From an uncultured Collinsella sp. (lineage in GTDB: Bacteria; Actinomycetota; Coriobacteriia; Coriobacteriales; Coriobacteriaceae), in NCBI GenBank assembly GCA_947642445.1, contig CANRSF010000013.1, positions 1 to 64,000 on the forward strand: 64,000 nt of DNA. The letters run 5' to 3'. Under the pieces are notes generated by a model. That model ran no database searches. It saw only the letters and a program-made list of their open reading frames with translations, and was not told the DNA's origin. Both the position numbers and the translations under genes were made by a program. Below, piece by piece: positions 42,912-52,444 of this stretch; within the stretch, counting starts at the first letter, position 1, and each line of letters starts with the position of its first letter.

Positions 42912-45575
42912 CTCCTGCACCTTGAGGGCTTCGGCCAGACCGACGCGCTTGATAGAGCGCGTGTGTAGCAGCGCCACGACCAGGTAGGTCGCAAAGCCAA
43001 TGCCGACGCATGCAGCCATGGACCAAGCGGGCACGTAGATCTCGATATTGCCGTTGTAGGCGAGCAGCATCGAGCGGAAGATGGCCGTGAGCGAGCCAAT
43101 AATGACCGGCAGGCTCAGCACGAGCGACGCCGCCACGCACAGCGTGATCGAGCGGATGTACAGATGCGAGATCTCGCTATCTCGATAGCCAAAGACTTTC
43201 ATATAGCTAATCGAACGGGCGCTGTGGTCGATCACCGCCTTGGTCAGCAGGTACATAAACAGCAGGAAGATAAACACCGCGAGCCCGACCATCATGCCGA
43301 TCATTTTGCTCATCATGCCGATGAACTGGTCGCCCACAGCGCGCATGTCGTCGGGCGTGGTGTCGCCGGCAAAGTAGCGCGCGTCGAGGTCGAGCTTCTC
43401 GTCGCTCACATAGCCGTTAAAGTAGGCGGCATCGTTGTCGAGCAGCTCGTTAAAGTCATCGATACTCATATAGATATTCATGTCCGACTTGGAGCCCCAG
43501 GCACAGTCCTTGCCCGCGTACTTAAGAGAATAATCCCGAGCCTCGTACTTGTCGCGAAGCTCGACCTTCTGGCCCTCGCTCCAGCCAAACTTATCGAGCA
43601 GACCGCCGCCAAAGACGACGCGCCCGTCGCCGACGTTGAGGTCTTTCCAATAGCGCGAATGAGATGAAATGCCGTAGACGGAAATCGTCTCCTCGCCATT
43701 ACCATCGCCGCGGTCGTATTGCAGCTGGTAAACGGCATATTTCTCGGCCTGCGCGATTGCGCCCGCGCCGTTGTCGGTCGTATTGACCGGGTGGATATCG
43801 TCGTTGTCAGTGTCGATCTTAGAGGCCTTGTCGATCAGATCGATGGCCTCATCGCGGTTGCAGCCGAGGGCGTCGGCAAGATCGTCAAGGCGCGCGTAGA
43901 GCGCATCCTTCTTGTCCTGGACCTTGGCAAGCGCATCCTGCGCTGCGGTCAGGCTCTCGGCAGACGGAGATGCGGTCGCGGCATCGGCTGCCGTCTGCGC
44001 CGCATCGGCCGCGCCGTCAAGCTCGTCATCGGCATCCTGGGCGGCAGAAAGCAGCGCGCCGTCAACCGACTGCAAGCGCTCGAGTGCCGACCACTGCTCG
44101 CGCTCCTCGGCAGTGCCCTCGAGCTCCAGCGGCGCCTTGAGTGTGTACTGATGCTCGGCGACCAGGCTCGTCTCGAGGTTGTCCGCATAGTGCGTCATCG
44201 TGGGCAGGATCGCCAGACCAAAGAGCAAAAGCAGCGACCCAAACGCGATGCCCACGAAGAGCGTGGCGAAGTTGCCCAGGTTGCGCAGGAAGACGCGCAG
44301 GCGGAAGCGGGAGACAAAGCCCATGCGCTCCGGCAGCTGCAGACCGCGCTTGGTGCCCGATTTGCCGCTCGCCTCGTGGCGAAGGAACTGCAGCGGCGTC
44401 TTGCCCATTTTGCGGAGCAGACCCACCAGCGTGATAAGGATGAGCGCGGCGGCGGGGACCACGGCGCACTTCACAAAGATCTCCCAGCTCCAGTACACCT
44501 GGAAGGGAGGCAGGCTATACGAACCGTAATAGAGGCCGCGCATGGGCTCGGTAAAGAACGCGACGCCGAGCGCGGTGCCCAAAAGCGCCGCAAGCACGCC
44601 CACGATGGCGGGAAGCGCGAGGTAGTGCAGCACGATCTCGCGGCGGCGATAGCCGCTGGCGAGCAGCGTGCCGATGATGGCGCTCTCCTCCTCGATGGTG
44701 GCGTCGGTGAGCACCACAAAGACAAATGCCATGATCACGATGATGATGTCGAGCAACGTCATCCACATCATGGCGTCGCCGTCCACGTCGTCGCGCGCAT
44801 AGCCAATGCCCTGATTGGAATCGGCATCGATCAGATCGTCCACGCGCGCATCGGCATCGGTCAGCGCCTCGACCATATCCTGCTCCGCATCGATGCGATC
44901 CGCGGTGGGGAGATCGCGGTCGTTAAAGGTAAAGGAGTACGTATAGGCGGGTGCGCCGCCGGCATCCTCGAGCGCAACAAAACCGGCGTCGGTGACCTCG
45001 GCTACGCCATACGTGATGGTGTTCACCGTAAAGTCCGAATTGTCGAGGAACAACGCCTGGCTATCGGGCTGCGTCATGATCCCGCAGATGGTATAGGTGC
45101 GCCCCTCGAGCTCGACCTTATCGCCCACGGCGAGGTCGTTGTTGGTGGCGAAGACACGGTCGATTGCCACCTCATCGTCCGTCTTGGGCTGCCTGCCTTC
45201 GCAGTAGGACGCAATGTCAACCTTGGTGCGATGCGCGTAGGTGCGCAGGGTGCGCTTGGTGCCGTCGTCGCCAGCCGCCTTTTTGATGATGGCGTCGATA
45301 GAGAAGTTCTTGTAGAACGTAACGCCGCCGACGTCCTCAGCCGCGTCTTCGGCAGCCTTGAGCTGATCTTTGGTGGCCTCGAAGGAGGTAGTCACGCGGC
45401 CGTCCTCGATCGTGTACGCATCGCGCATGTCGTCAATGAGGCAGCCGATGGAATGCGCCGCGAGCAAAAAGCCCGACGTGAGGGCGATGCTTCCGCACAT
45501 AAGCAAAAAGATGCCCAGGTACTTGCCGATATTGCGGCGCAGCTCGCGCGGGAGTCGTTTTGCGAGAGGTGTCAT
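42909..45575 (-). CDS. FtsX-like ABC transporter permease
   Basis: An 888-residue MacB/FtsX-type permease. The first helix is at about 20-42 (YLGIFLLMCGSIALTSGFLL), followed by a large extracellular domain. A first FtsX block lies near 275-420 (MMWMTLLDIIIVIMAFVFVVL), and a second extracellular part contains a long coiled coil (about 520-600, Ala/Asp-rich). The C-terminal FtsX block is near 770-880 (VGLAVFIFLLFMYLLTKAVI). The ATG at 45575 starts right at the first basic segment; the frame continues upstream only through the ATPase gene in another frame. Together with the ATPase eight bases upstream it would act as a mechanotransmission or export system for a peptide or lipid. Confidence 0.85.
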   Translation of the reverse strand: MTPLAKRLPRELRRNIGKYLGIFLLMCGSIALTSGFLLAAHSIGCLIDDMRDAYTIEDGRVTTSFEATKDQLKAAEDAAEDVGGVTFYKNFSIDAIIKKAAGDDGTKRTLRTYAHRTKVDIASYCEGRQPKTDDEVAIDRVFATNNDLAVGDKVELEGRTYTICGIMTQPDSQALFLDNSDFTVNTITYGVAEVTDAGFVALEDAGGAPAYTYSFTFNDRDLPTADRIDAEQDMVEALTDADARVDDLIDADSNQGIGYARDDVDGDAMMWMTLLDIIIVIMAFVFVVLTDATIEEESAIIGTLLASGYRRREIVLHYLALPAIVGVLAALLGTALGVAFFTEPMRGLYYGSYSLPPFQVYWSWEIFVKCAVVPAAALILITLVGLLRKMGKTPLQFLRHEASGKSGTKRGLQLPERMGFVSRFRLRVFLRNLGNFATLFVGIAFGSLLLLFGLAILPTMTHYADNLETSLVAEHQYTLKAPLELEGTAEEREQWSALERLQSVDGALLSAAQDADDELDGAADAAQTAADAATASPSAESLTAAQDALAKVQDKKDALYARLDDLADALGCNRDEAIDLIDKASKIDTDNDDIHPVNTTDNGAGAIAQAEKYAVYQLQYDRGDGNGEETISVYGISSHSRYWKDLNVGDGRVVFGGGLLDKFGWSEGQKVELRDKYEARDYSLKYAGKDCAWGSKSDMNIYMSIDDFNELLDNDAAYFNGYVSDEKLDLDARYFAGDTTPDDMRAVGDQFIGMMSKMIGMMVGLAVFIFLLFMYLLTKAVIDHSARSISYMKVFGYRDSEISHLYIRSITLCVAASLVLSLPVIIGSLTAIFRSMLLAYNGNIEIYVPAWSMAACVGIGFATYLVVALLHTRSIKRVGLAEALKVQE

Positions 45576-45583
45576 GGCGCCGC

Positions 45584-46297
<714 letters not shown>

Positions 46298-46395
46298 GCT
46301 ATCCCCCGTTGTTAGCCTTCTGCCACTTTTCCAGGCTAATAGTAAACCCAGGTGAACTATTTTTAAGCGACGTGCGCGAACTATTTTCCAACCTA

Positions 46396-46455
46396 CTCAT
46401 TGGGGACAGACTTAAATGAGTGAAATCGCTCATTTAAGTCTGTCCCCAATGAGTG
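46396..46455. repeat. Two family A variants in inverted tandem
   Basis: 46396-46422 and 46429-46455 are near-identical 27-bp palindromes facing each other across GAAATC, so the whole 60 bases form one large palindrome. Confidence 0.85.
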
Positions 46456-46474
46456 GTCCCCAAGTGCCGACATA

Positions 46475-46528
46475 TTGGGACAGTCCTTGCCGGCACGACC
46501 GGCGAATCGGCAAAGACTGTCCCCAATG
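46475..46528. repeat. Palindrome ending in GACTGTCCCCAAT
   Basis: ATTGGGACAGTC...TTGCCG pairs with CGGCAA...GACTGTCCCCAAT, with an inner GCCGG/CCGGC stem. It ends ten bases from the stop codon of the ABC-2 permease at 46538. With the preceding pair it fills the 240-base gap between two transporter operons. Confidence 0.8.
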
Positions 46529-46537
46529 GCTAGGTGG

Positions 46538-47743
46538 CTAGGCGCGGGATTTGGCGTGTGCGAGAGCCAGGCCTACGGCGGCGATGGCGGCGGCAAAGAG
46601 CACCGTGACGCCCAGGTCGCAGGCGATGTCGCCCAGCACGGTAGACGTCAAATCAGAGGCAAGCGCCTTGCCGATCGCGTCGTTCACCCAAAACGTCGGC
46701 ACAAAGTGCGCCACCGTCTGCACGGCCGAGCCCATCATCGAAAGCGGCATCCAGGCGCCGCCCAAAAACGTCATGAGCAAGCCAAGCAGGTTGCCCACAC
46801 CGTTGAGCAGCTCTTCGCGCGCGCCCAGGCTCGAAAGGGCAAAGCCAACGGCCAGCGGCGTGCACGCCAGGGCAAACGTTGCCGCCAGCGCCAGGCACAC
46901 ACGGCCCACGCCGACCTCGGCGACCGCGCCGGCAAAGCCCACGACGCCCATCATGCTCGACACAAACCAGATACAGACAGTGAGCACGGCGGCGGCCGCG
47001 AACACGGCAAGCGAACGCTGGCGCTCGGAGAGCGGACCGGCCTCCATGCGGCGCACGCGCTCGGGCTCGTTCATGCCCGAGAACACCAGCCCCACCGACA
47101 CGATGACCGACGAGATGATCGCATACGCGCCAAAGTTGAAGTACGACTCGAGTGTAGCGGCGGCAGTCGAGTCAACCTTGACCTGCTCGATCTGGACCTC
47201 CGCACGCTTTGCGGCAGCATGCTCGGCGGCCTTGGCGACATCGCCGTCGGAAGCAGCTGGCTCAAGTGCCGCCGCAGTACCCGCGAGCGAGACCCACCGC
47301 GAGGCCTCGGCAGACGAAAGCGCTGCCGCCATGGTGCCGGAGCCGTACGTCACATCGAGCTTGGGCAGGTCTTCCCCCGCACGCGCGGCTGCAACAAGAT
47401 CGTCCTCAAACCCCTCCGGGATAAAGAACACGCAATCGGCGCTGCCCTTGGCGCTGTTACTCTTGGCGAGCGCATCCGCAAGGTCGTACATGTCGTCACC
47501 AACGCCCGTGACCAGGTCAAAGCGTGAGCCTAGGTGCTTGGTAAGCGCCCGCGAAAGGTCGCTATTGTCGCGGTCGACCACGATCACATTGGTGTCGTAG
47601 GGCTTGTACTCGGTAAGCTGCGACGAGTTCCAGCTCACCGAGGCCGCGATGAATACGCCCATGAGCGAGATGAACACCGTATAGATGAGCAGGTATAACG
47701 GGTGCGCGAGCGCCATGCGAAGCGCGGTCTTAAAGGTGCTCAT
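46538..47743 (-). CDS. ABC-2 type permease (YhgE/Pip-like), second subunit
   Basis: A 401-residue permease. One N-terminal helix (about 16-38, LYLLIYTVFISLMGVFIAASV), an extracellular domain of about 170 residues (YDTNVIVVDRDNSDLSRAL), then five helices from about 205. These include SSVIVSVGLVFSGMNEPERV and the ABC-2 motif LLMTFLGGAWMPLS. AAGGAG precedes the ATG at 47743, which overlaps the 3' end of the partner permease gene by 14 bases. With the next two genes it forms an exporter related to LinE/NatB-type systems. Confidence 0.85.
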   Translation of the reverse strand: MSTFKTALRMALAHPLYLLIYTVFISLMGVFIAASVSWNSSQLTEYKPYDTNVIVVDRDNSDLSRALTKHLGSRFDLVTGVGDDMYDLADALAKSNSAKGSADCVFFIPEGFEDDLVAAARAGEDLPKLDVTYGSGTMAAALSSAEASRWVSLAGTAAALEPAASDGDVAKAAEHAAAKRAEVQIEQVKVDSTAAATLESYFNFGAYAIISSVIVSVGLVFSGMNEPERVRRMEAGPLSERQRSLAVFAAAAVLTVCIWFVSSMMGVVGFAGAVAEVGVGRVCLALAATFALACTPLAVGFALSSLGAREELLNGVGNLLGLLMTFLGGAWMPLSMMGSAVQTVAHFVPTFWVNDAIGKALASDLTSTVLGDIACDLGVTVLFAAAIAAVGLALAHAKSRA

Positions 47744-48917
47744 AGCGGCTCCTTCCAAAGATCAGCGTAGCGGCGACGACAAACACCAGGGTCATCAGGA
47801 CGAGCGCGCCGGCGCGGACGGCGAAGGGCCCCAGATCCTCAAAGAAATACAGGCGGTTGAACATGTCGCAGATGAGCTTGACGGGGTTGAGCCAGCACTC
47901 GGCCGGGCAGGCGCGGGCGACATCGTCGGCAAGCGCCATCGCCGGCTCGCCGTAGAGTCCGGCGAACAGGGCGCACGTGGTAGCGAAGCCCGTGAGGATA
48001 CCGGACTTGGACGCCTTGCCGCCCTTAACGGGAAGCGTGCCCACAAAGAGCCCCAGGCCCGTGGCGGCAAGCGCGGATGCAGCACCGCCCACCAGACACA
48101 GCCCCTCGCGCCCGCCAAAGTCGACGCCAACGACTAGGCGCACGTAGCCAATCGCGACCGCCATCGAGGCAAATGAGACCAGCCACGAGCCGACAAAGAT
48201 GCCGGCCAGCGACGCTGTCTTGGAAAGGCCGCCCACGCAGCGGCGCGCACCAAGGCCCGACAGATTGGGCTGCAAATCGACGACGCTCAAAGCGGCAAAC
48301 TCGGCAGACATCATCGCGACCAGACCAAAGAGCGCGTAGTAGTAAATGGTCGTGCCGTCGGGCGTGGTGCGCGTCAGGCTCACGCGGCGGGTTCCGCCCT
48401 CGAGCGACAGGGCGCGCGCAACCGCCTCCGGGTCGGCGAGCGCCGCCGGGTTGTCTTGGGCAATCTGGCGCATGAGCTCGGCATTTTGCGTATACGAGCT
48501 CGCCACCGTCTCCAGGATGCTGCGGTCGGTGAGCGCCGTACTGGCGCGCGAGCTATCGTAGCTCGAAAGCAACGTAAGCTTGGGCGCGCCCGCGGCATCG
48601 ACCGTGTAGACGCCCGCGACTTCGCCGGCCTTGAGCGCACGGTTCGCGGCAGCCAAGTCTTCGTACTCGCTCACATCGAGCAGCTGGTCGTCGCCTGCCT
48701 TGGCAAGCGAAGCCGCCACATCCTTAAAGGTCGAGGCATCCCAGGCCTCGTCCGCCACGACGGCAACCGGCACCGGGTCGACCGTGCCGTCGGAGCTGAG
48801 GTTCGCAAACATAAACATGAACATCGTGGAAAGCGCGATAGGAAAGAGAGCGCCCCAGACCCACGTGCTCGGCCGGCGCAGCAGCGTCTTGACCGTGGTG
48901 ATGATGGTGTTGAACAT
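47730..48917 (-). CDS. ABC-2 type permease, first subunit
   Basis: A 395-residue permease with the same plan as its neighbour. There is an N-terminal helix (about 18-38), an extracellular region with VPVAVVADEAWDASTFKDV, and five or six helices from about 188 (YYYALFGLVAMMSAEFAALSV). The two permeases probably form a heterodimer energised by the ATPase encoded nine bases upstream. Substrate unknown; related systems expel antimicrobial peptides or sodium. Confidence 0.85.
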   Translation of the reverse strand: MFNTIITTVKTLLRRPSTWVWGALFPIALSTMFMFMFANLSSDGTVDPVPVAVVADEAWDASTFKDVAASLAKAGDDQLLDVSEYEDLAAANRALKAGEVAGVYTVDAAGAPKLTLLSSYDSSRASTALTDRSILETVASSYTQNAELMRQIAQDNPAALADPEAVARALSLEGGTRRVSLTRTTPDGTTIYYYALFGLVAMMSAEFAALSVVDLQPNLSGLGARRCVGGLSKTASLAGIFVGSWLVSFASMAVAIGYVRLVVGVDFGGREGLCLVGGAASALAATGLGLFVGTLPVKGGKASKSGILTGFATTCALFAGLYGEPAMALADDVARACPAECWLNPVKLICDMFNRLYFFEDLGPFAVRAGALVLMTLVFVVAATLIFGRSRYEHL

Positions 48918-48926
48918 GGCCGCCCC

Positions 48927-49865
48927 CTAGTCGCGCAGCTCGCGGCCGGTGATCTCGAGGAACACGTCGTTGAGGGTCGGCGGTTCGGAATAGATGCGGC
49001 CGAGCGGCACGTCATGCGAGCGCAGCGCATCGAGAATGTCCGTCAGGTTGTGCGGGCTCGCTTCGCACGAAAACGTGAGCTGTCCCGCCGTTGCCGAAAG
49101 GTCCAGAACGTGCGGCAGGCTTGCGACGGCACCGAGCGCCGCACTCGGAACCTCGCCGACCTCGATTACAATCTTCTCACCCATCTGAATCATGCGCTTG
49201 AGCTCGTCGTTGGTGCCCTGCGCCAGCACGCGGCCGCCGTCCATGATCATAATGCGGCTGCAGATCTGCTCGACTTCCTCCATGTAATGGCTGGTATACA
49301 CCACCGTGGCGCCCTCGTCGCGCAGGCGGCAGATGCCCTCCAGGATGGCGTTGCGGCTTTGCGGGTCGACCGCCACCGTGGGTTCGTCAAAAAAGATGAG
49401 CTCGGGCTTGTGCGCGATGCCGCAGGCAATGTTGAGACGACGCGTCAGGCCGCCCGAGAGCTTGCCGGGGCGGAACTTGGTAAAGTCGCCCAGGCCGACA
49501 AAGTCGATCGCCTCGTCCACCAGCGCGCGGCGGCGCTTGCGGTCGTTGACGTAGAGACTGCAGAAATAGTCGATGTTCTCGCGCACGGTGAGCTCGTCGA
49601 ACACCGCCACCTGCTGCGGCACCACACCGATGCGGCGCTTGAGGTCGTAGCGGGCGGGCGTCATGCGCTCGCCGAACAGCTCGATGGTGCCCTTGTCGTA
49701 GGCGAGCAGCTGCAGGATGCAGTTGATGGACGTGGTCTTGCCCGAGCCGTTGGGGCCCAGCAGGCCAAAAATCTCGCCGGGGGCGATGTTCAGGTTAAAG
49801 TGGTCGAGCGCAATAAGATCGTCGTAGCGCTTGACGAGGTTTTCGACGTGGACGATGTCTGTCAT
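48927..49865 (-). CDS. ABC transporter ATP-binding protein (drug/sodium exporter type)
   Basis: A 312-residue ATPase. Walker A LLGPNGSGKTTSINC, Q-loop VVPQQVAVFDELTV, signature SGGLTRRLNIACGIAH, Walker B ELIFFDEPTVAVDPQ and a switch His in YTSHYMEEVEQI. The C-terminal 80 residues form the extra domain of CcmA/NatA-like ATPases. The ATG at 49865 is the first in the conserved N-terminus. First gene of a three-gene exporter operon, divergent from a two-component system that probably controls it. Confidence 0.9.
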   Translation of the reverse strand: MTDIVHVENLVKRYDDLIALDHFNLNIAPGEIFGLLGPNGSGKTTSINCILQLLAYDKGTIELFGERMTPARYDLKRRIGVVPQQVAVFDELTVRENIDYFCSLYVNDRKRRRALVDEAIDFVGLGDFTKFRPGKLSGGLTRRLNIACGIAHKPELIFFDEPTVAVDPQSRNAILEGICRLRDEGATVVYTSHYMEEVEQICSRIMIMDGGRVLAQGTNDELKRMIQMGEKIVIEVGEVPSAALGAVASLPHVLDLSATAGQLTFSCEASPHNLTDILDALRSHDVPLGRIYSEPPTLNDVFLEITGRELRD

Positions 49866-50052
49866 GAGGCGGCCCTTCTGTTGGTCGTGGCCCGGTACGA
49901 TTGCATCATCGCAGGAGCGGGCGGCGCGCACCAGTGAGCTTTGTCACGAGTGCGGAGGTCTTGGTCGTACGGCCTGCCGACGCCCCCGCTTTGCCGCGCG
50001 GGAGAAATGTCACGGTTGCGCAGGCGGCCCCTCCACCACGCGCGGCATCGCG

Positions 50053-50058
50053 TACAAT
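50053..50058 (+). promoter_or_regulatory. Minus-10 box TACAAT for a leaderless kinase mRNA
   Basis: TACAAT ends six bases before the ATG at 50065 and no Shine-Dalgarno sequence is present. Transcription would start at or next to the start codon. The minus-35 region is not convincing. Confidence 0.5.
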
Positions 50059-50064
50059 ACCCGT

Positions 50065-51210
50065 ATGAACAGGCTTTTCGACAAATCGATTGTGCTGGCG
50101 TGCTGCATCGCAGCCGCCACAGGCCTTGCTGTGGACGCTCGCTTAGTCGCGGCGTTTTGCCTGGGCGTTATTGCCACCTCACTGGCCGAGGTCGCACAGG
50201 GAAATCGCGCCCGCCGTGCGAGCGAGGCCGTGAGCTACGCTTACATCATCGCGGCTGTCTTCGTGCCGCCGTTTATGCCGTTTGCGCCTCTCGCCCTCTA
50301 TGACATCGCGCGGCGCGTGCGCCGTGAGCACGCCTGGATCGCGTTGGGTGTCGGTGCTGTCTTTGCCTGTGCGCTCGTCGCGGACCTTCGCGGCGGCGCG
50401 CTCACCACCCGAACGCTGCTGCTAACCGCCATTCTTTCGGTCGCCGCCACGTTGCTGTCACTGCGCACCGCGCAGCTGGAGCGCGAACAGGAACGCATGC
50501 GCCGTACCCGCGACGAGCTGCAGGAACGAGCCCTCGCGCTCGAAGCGCGCAACCGCGATCTTGCCGACCGCCAGGACTACGAAGTCGAGCTCGCGACGCT
50601 CGCCGAACGCGCCCGCATCGCGCGCGAGATCCACGATAACGTCGGACACCAGCTCACGCGTGCCTCGCTACAAGCCGAAGCCCTGCGCGTGATCCACGCC
50701 GACGAGCCCGGCGTCGCCGCCGATTTCGCCGACGTCAAACGCACGGTTGACGAGGCGCTCCAACTTGTGCGTACTAGCGTCCATGCGCTCAACGACAACG
50801 CTGTCGACCTTTCCGTGCAGCTCGAACGCATTGTTGAAGGCGCGCGCTCGGACGGCGGCCCGCAGATTGAGCTTGAAGTTATGACCGAACATGCGCCCGC
50901 AAATGTCGCCAACTGCTTTGCGGCGGTCCTTCGCGAGGCGCTTTCCAACGCCATGCGCCACGCCCATGCCAATGCCGTTACCGTGCGGTGCATGGAGCAT
51001 CCGTCGTTTTACCAGCTCATCGTTACCGATAATGGCGCGGACGCGACCCCGGCGAGCAGCAGCAACGTCGCAGAAGGCATGGGGCTCGGCTCCATGCGCG
51101 AGCGCGTCGAGGCGCTTGGCGGCACCTTCACCGCCGGTCCGCGCGCCGGTGCCGGCGGCTGGCGTGTGTTCGCCACCGTTCCCAAACAGCAAGGAGATGA
51201 GGGCCGATGA
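50065..51210 (+). CDS. Histidine kinase (HisKA_3, DesK/LiaS-like)
   Basis: A 381-residue kinase. Four or five hydrophobic segments fill residues 8-130, then a coiled coil (LEREQERMRRTRDELQERAL). The phosphoacceptor helix is ARIAREIHDNVGHQLTRASL (His about residue 192), and the ATPase domain has LREALSNAMRHAHANAV and GMGLGSMRERVEALGG. The start is the ATG at 50065 with a TACAAT box directly upstream, so the mRNA may be leaderless. It overlaps the response-regulator gene by four bases. The divergent ABC exporter is the probable target. Confidence 0.88.
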   Translation: MNRLFDKSIVLACCIAAATGLAVDARLVAAFCLGVIATSLAEVAQGNRARRASEAVSYAYIIAAVFVPPFMPFAPLALYDIARRVRREHAWIALGVGAVFACALVADLRGGALTTRTLLLTAILSVAATLLSLRTAQLEREQERMRRTRDELQERALALEARNRDLADRQDYEVELATLAERARIAREIHDNVGHQLTRASLQAEALRVIHADEPGVAADFADVKRTVDEALQLVRTSVHALNDNAVDLSVQLERIVEGARSDGGPQIELEVMTEHAPANVANCFAAVLREALSNAMRHAHANAVTVRCMEHPSFYQLIVTDNGADATPASSSNVAEGMGLGSMRERVEALGGTFTAGPRAGAGGWRVFATVPKQQGDEGR

Positions 51211-51836
51211 GGCTCATCGTTGTCGACGACGACCGCCTAGTGGTCGATTCGCTCAAGATTATCCTGGGCGCCCAGCCGCAGATCGAGGTGGTGGGCACCG
51301 GCGCCAATGGCGACGACGCGGTCGCGCTCTACGCCGAGCACACGCCTGACATCGCGCTGCTCGACATTCAGATGCCGGGACGCGACGGGCTTTCGGCGGC
51401 ACGCGAGGTCCTTGAGCGCGACCCTTCGGCGCGTGTGGTGTTCCTGACGACATTCTCGGATGACGAGTACATTGTGTCGGCACTCAAACTGGGCGCCCGC
51501 GGCTATCTGATCAAGACCGATGTCGCCGCCATTCCACCGGCGTTGGCGCAGGTCATGGACGGCAAACGCGTGCTCGAGGGAAAGGCGATCGAGGATATCG
51601 ACTTTAACGGAACGGGCGTTGAGGCGGGCACGCTCCGCCGGCCTGCGGCCTTTGCCGACCTGACCGACCGCGAGTTCGAAGTCGCCGAGCTCATCGCCCG
51701 CGGTCTCGACAACAAGGAGATCGCCGCCACCGCCTATATGGGCGAAGGCACCGTACGAAACCACATCAGCTCAATCCTGGCAAAGATGAGCCTGCGCAAC
51801 CGCACGCAGATCGCCATCGCCTACCTGCGAGGGTAA
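51207..51836 (+). CDS. NarL-type response regulator
   Basis: A 209-residue regulator. Receiver: VDDDR, phosphoacceptor in IALLDIQMPGRDG (Asp about residue 52), Thr in VVFLTTFSDDEY and Lys in YLIKTD. The LuxR helix-turn-helix is at the C-terminus (LTDREFEVAELIARGLDNKE and GEGTVRNHISSILAKM). ATGA overlap with the kinase gene. Likely controls the divergent exporter operon. Confidence 0.92.
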   Translation: MRLIVVDDDRLVVDSLKIILGAQPQIEVVGTGANGDDAVALYAEHTPDIALLDIQMPGRDGLSAAREVLERDPSARVVFLTTFSDDEYIVSALKLGARGYLIKTDVAAIPPALAQVMDGKRVLEGKAIEDIDFNGTGVEAGTLRRPAAFADLTDREFEVAELIARGLDNKEIAATAYMGEGTVRNHISSILAKMSLRNRTQIAIAYLRG

Positions 51837-51871
51837 TTACCCAATGGCCGACCGCCCCGGCATAGCAAAAT

Positions 51872-52050
51872 GGCTGCTACCGATTTAATGACATTTCAAA
51901 ACTAAGCCGGTTTACGGGGCTAAACTCAGGACCCCCATCCATACCCGCGTTTTCTGCAAAATGACGGCTCGTCTACCTGCAGTTTTATTTTCACGAATAT
52001 CGGCATGGTTGGGGACTCGTGACTCAGCCCCGTAAACCGGCATAGTTTTG
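51872..52050. repeat. Type 1 nested palindrome, left copy (154-bp core)
   Basis: The core 51897-52050 starts CAAAACTAAGCCGGTTTACG and ends CGTAAACCGGCATAGTTTTG, 25-bp arms with one mismatch. Inside are CATACC/CATGGT and a degenerate version of the AAAACCGCAGG/CCTGCGGTTTT hairpin. A further 25 bases to the left (GGCTGCTACCGATTTAATGA) are shared with the copy at 59447. It lies 35 bases after the response-regulator stop. Confidence 0.9.
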
Positions 52051-52090
52051 TTTGAACGGTCCTGCGCGAACGCACCCACCAGCCGCGTGG

Positions 52091-52137
52091 GGCCAAAAAT
52101 GATCCGTTTTCCTCCGTCCCCGGGGGATCATTTGGCG
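52091..52137. repeat. Type 3 palindrome with GTCCCC centre
   Basis: GGCCAAAAATGATCC and GGATCATTTGGC arms around GTTTTCCTCCGTCCCCGG. A decayed version lies at 59406-59445 and a trace of the centre at 59180. Confidence 0.8.
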
Positions 52138-52144
52138 GCGCCAA

Positions 52145-52302
52145 CCACGAAATCGGCCCATCTACTACGTTTGACTCGATACCCCTGACCATGCCTTCGT
52201 TTTGAACAAAACCGCAGGCGTTCTACCTGCGGTTTTGTTTTCGCGTTTTTTGGCATGGTTGGGGGTAAGGGGATAAACGTAGTAGATGGGCCGATTTCGT
52301 GG
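52145..52302. repeat. Type 2 nested palindrome, left copy (158 bp)
   Basis: The 28-bp arms are perfect: the left starts CCACGAAATCGGCCC and ends TACTACGTTT. Further in, CCATGCC/GGCATGG pair, and the centre is the hairpin AAAACCGCAGG-N7-CCTGCGGTTTT. Nearly the whole element can fold into one long stem. Same length as the copy at 59220. Confidence 0.92.
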
Positions 52303-52330
52303 CGGCCCTTCCTCCCCTGCGCACAAAAGT

Positions 52331-52365
52331 GCCGCCACGGAGAAGGGAGACGTCTCCGTGGCGGC
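52331..52365 (-). terminator. Terminator of the giant surface-protein gene
   Basis: GCCGCCACGGAG and CTCCGTGGCGGC form a perfect 12-bp stem 80-115 bases after the stop codon, followed on the minus strand by ACTTTTGTG. Next to it lies a run of three GGGGG blocks (52366-52383). Confidence 0.7.
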
Positions 52366-52444
52366 TGGGGGTGGGGGTGGGGGCTATGTTCTGGCTTCCC
52401 GCCGGCCGCCCAGGGCCTTTTGGCCCCGGGCGCTGCCAGCGTGC

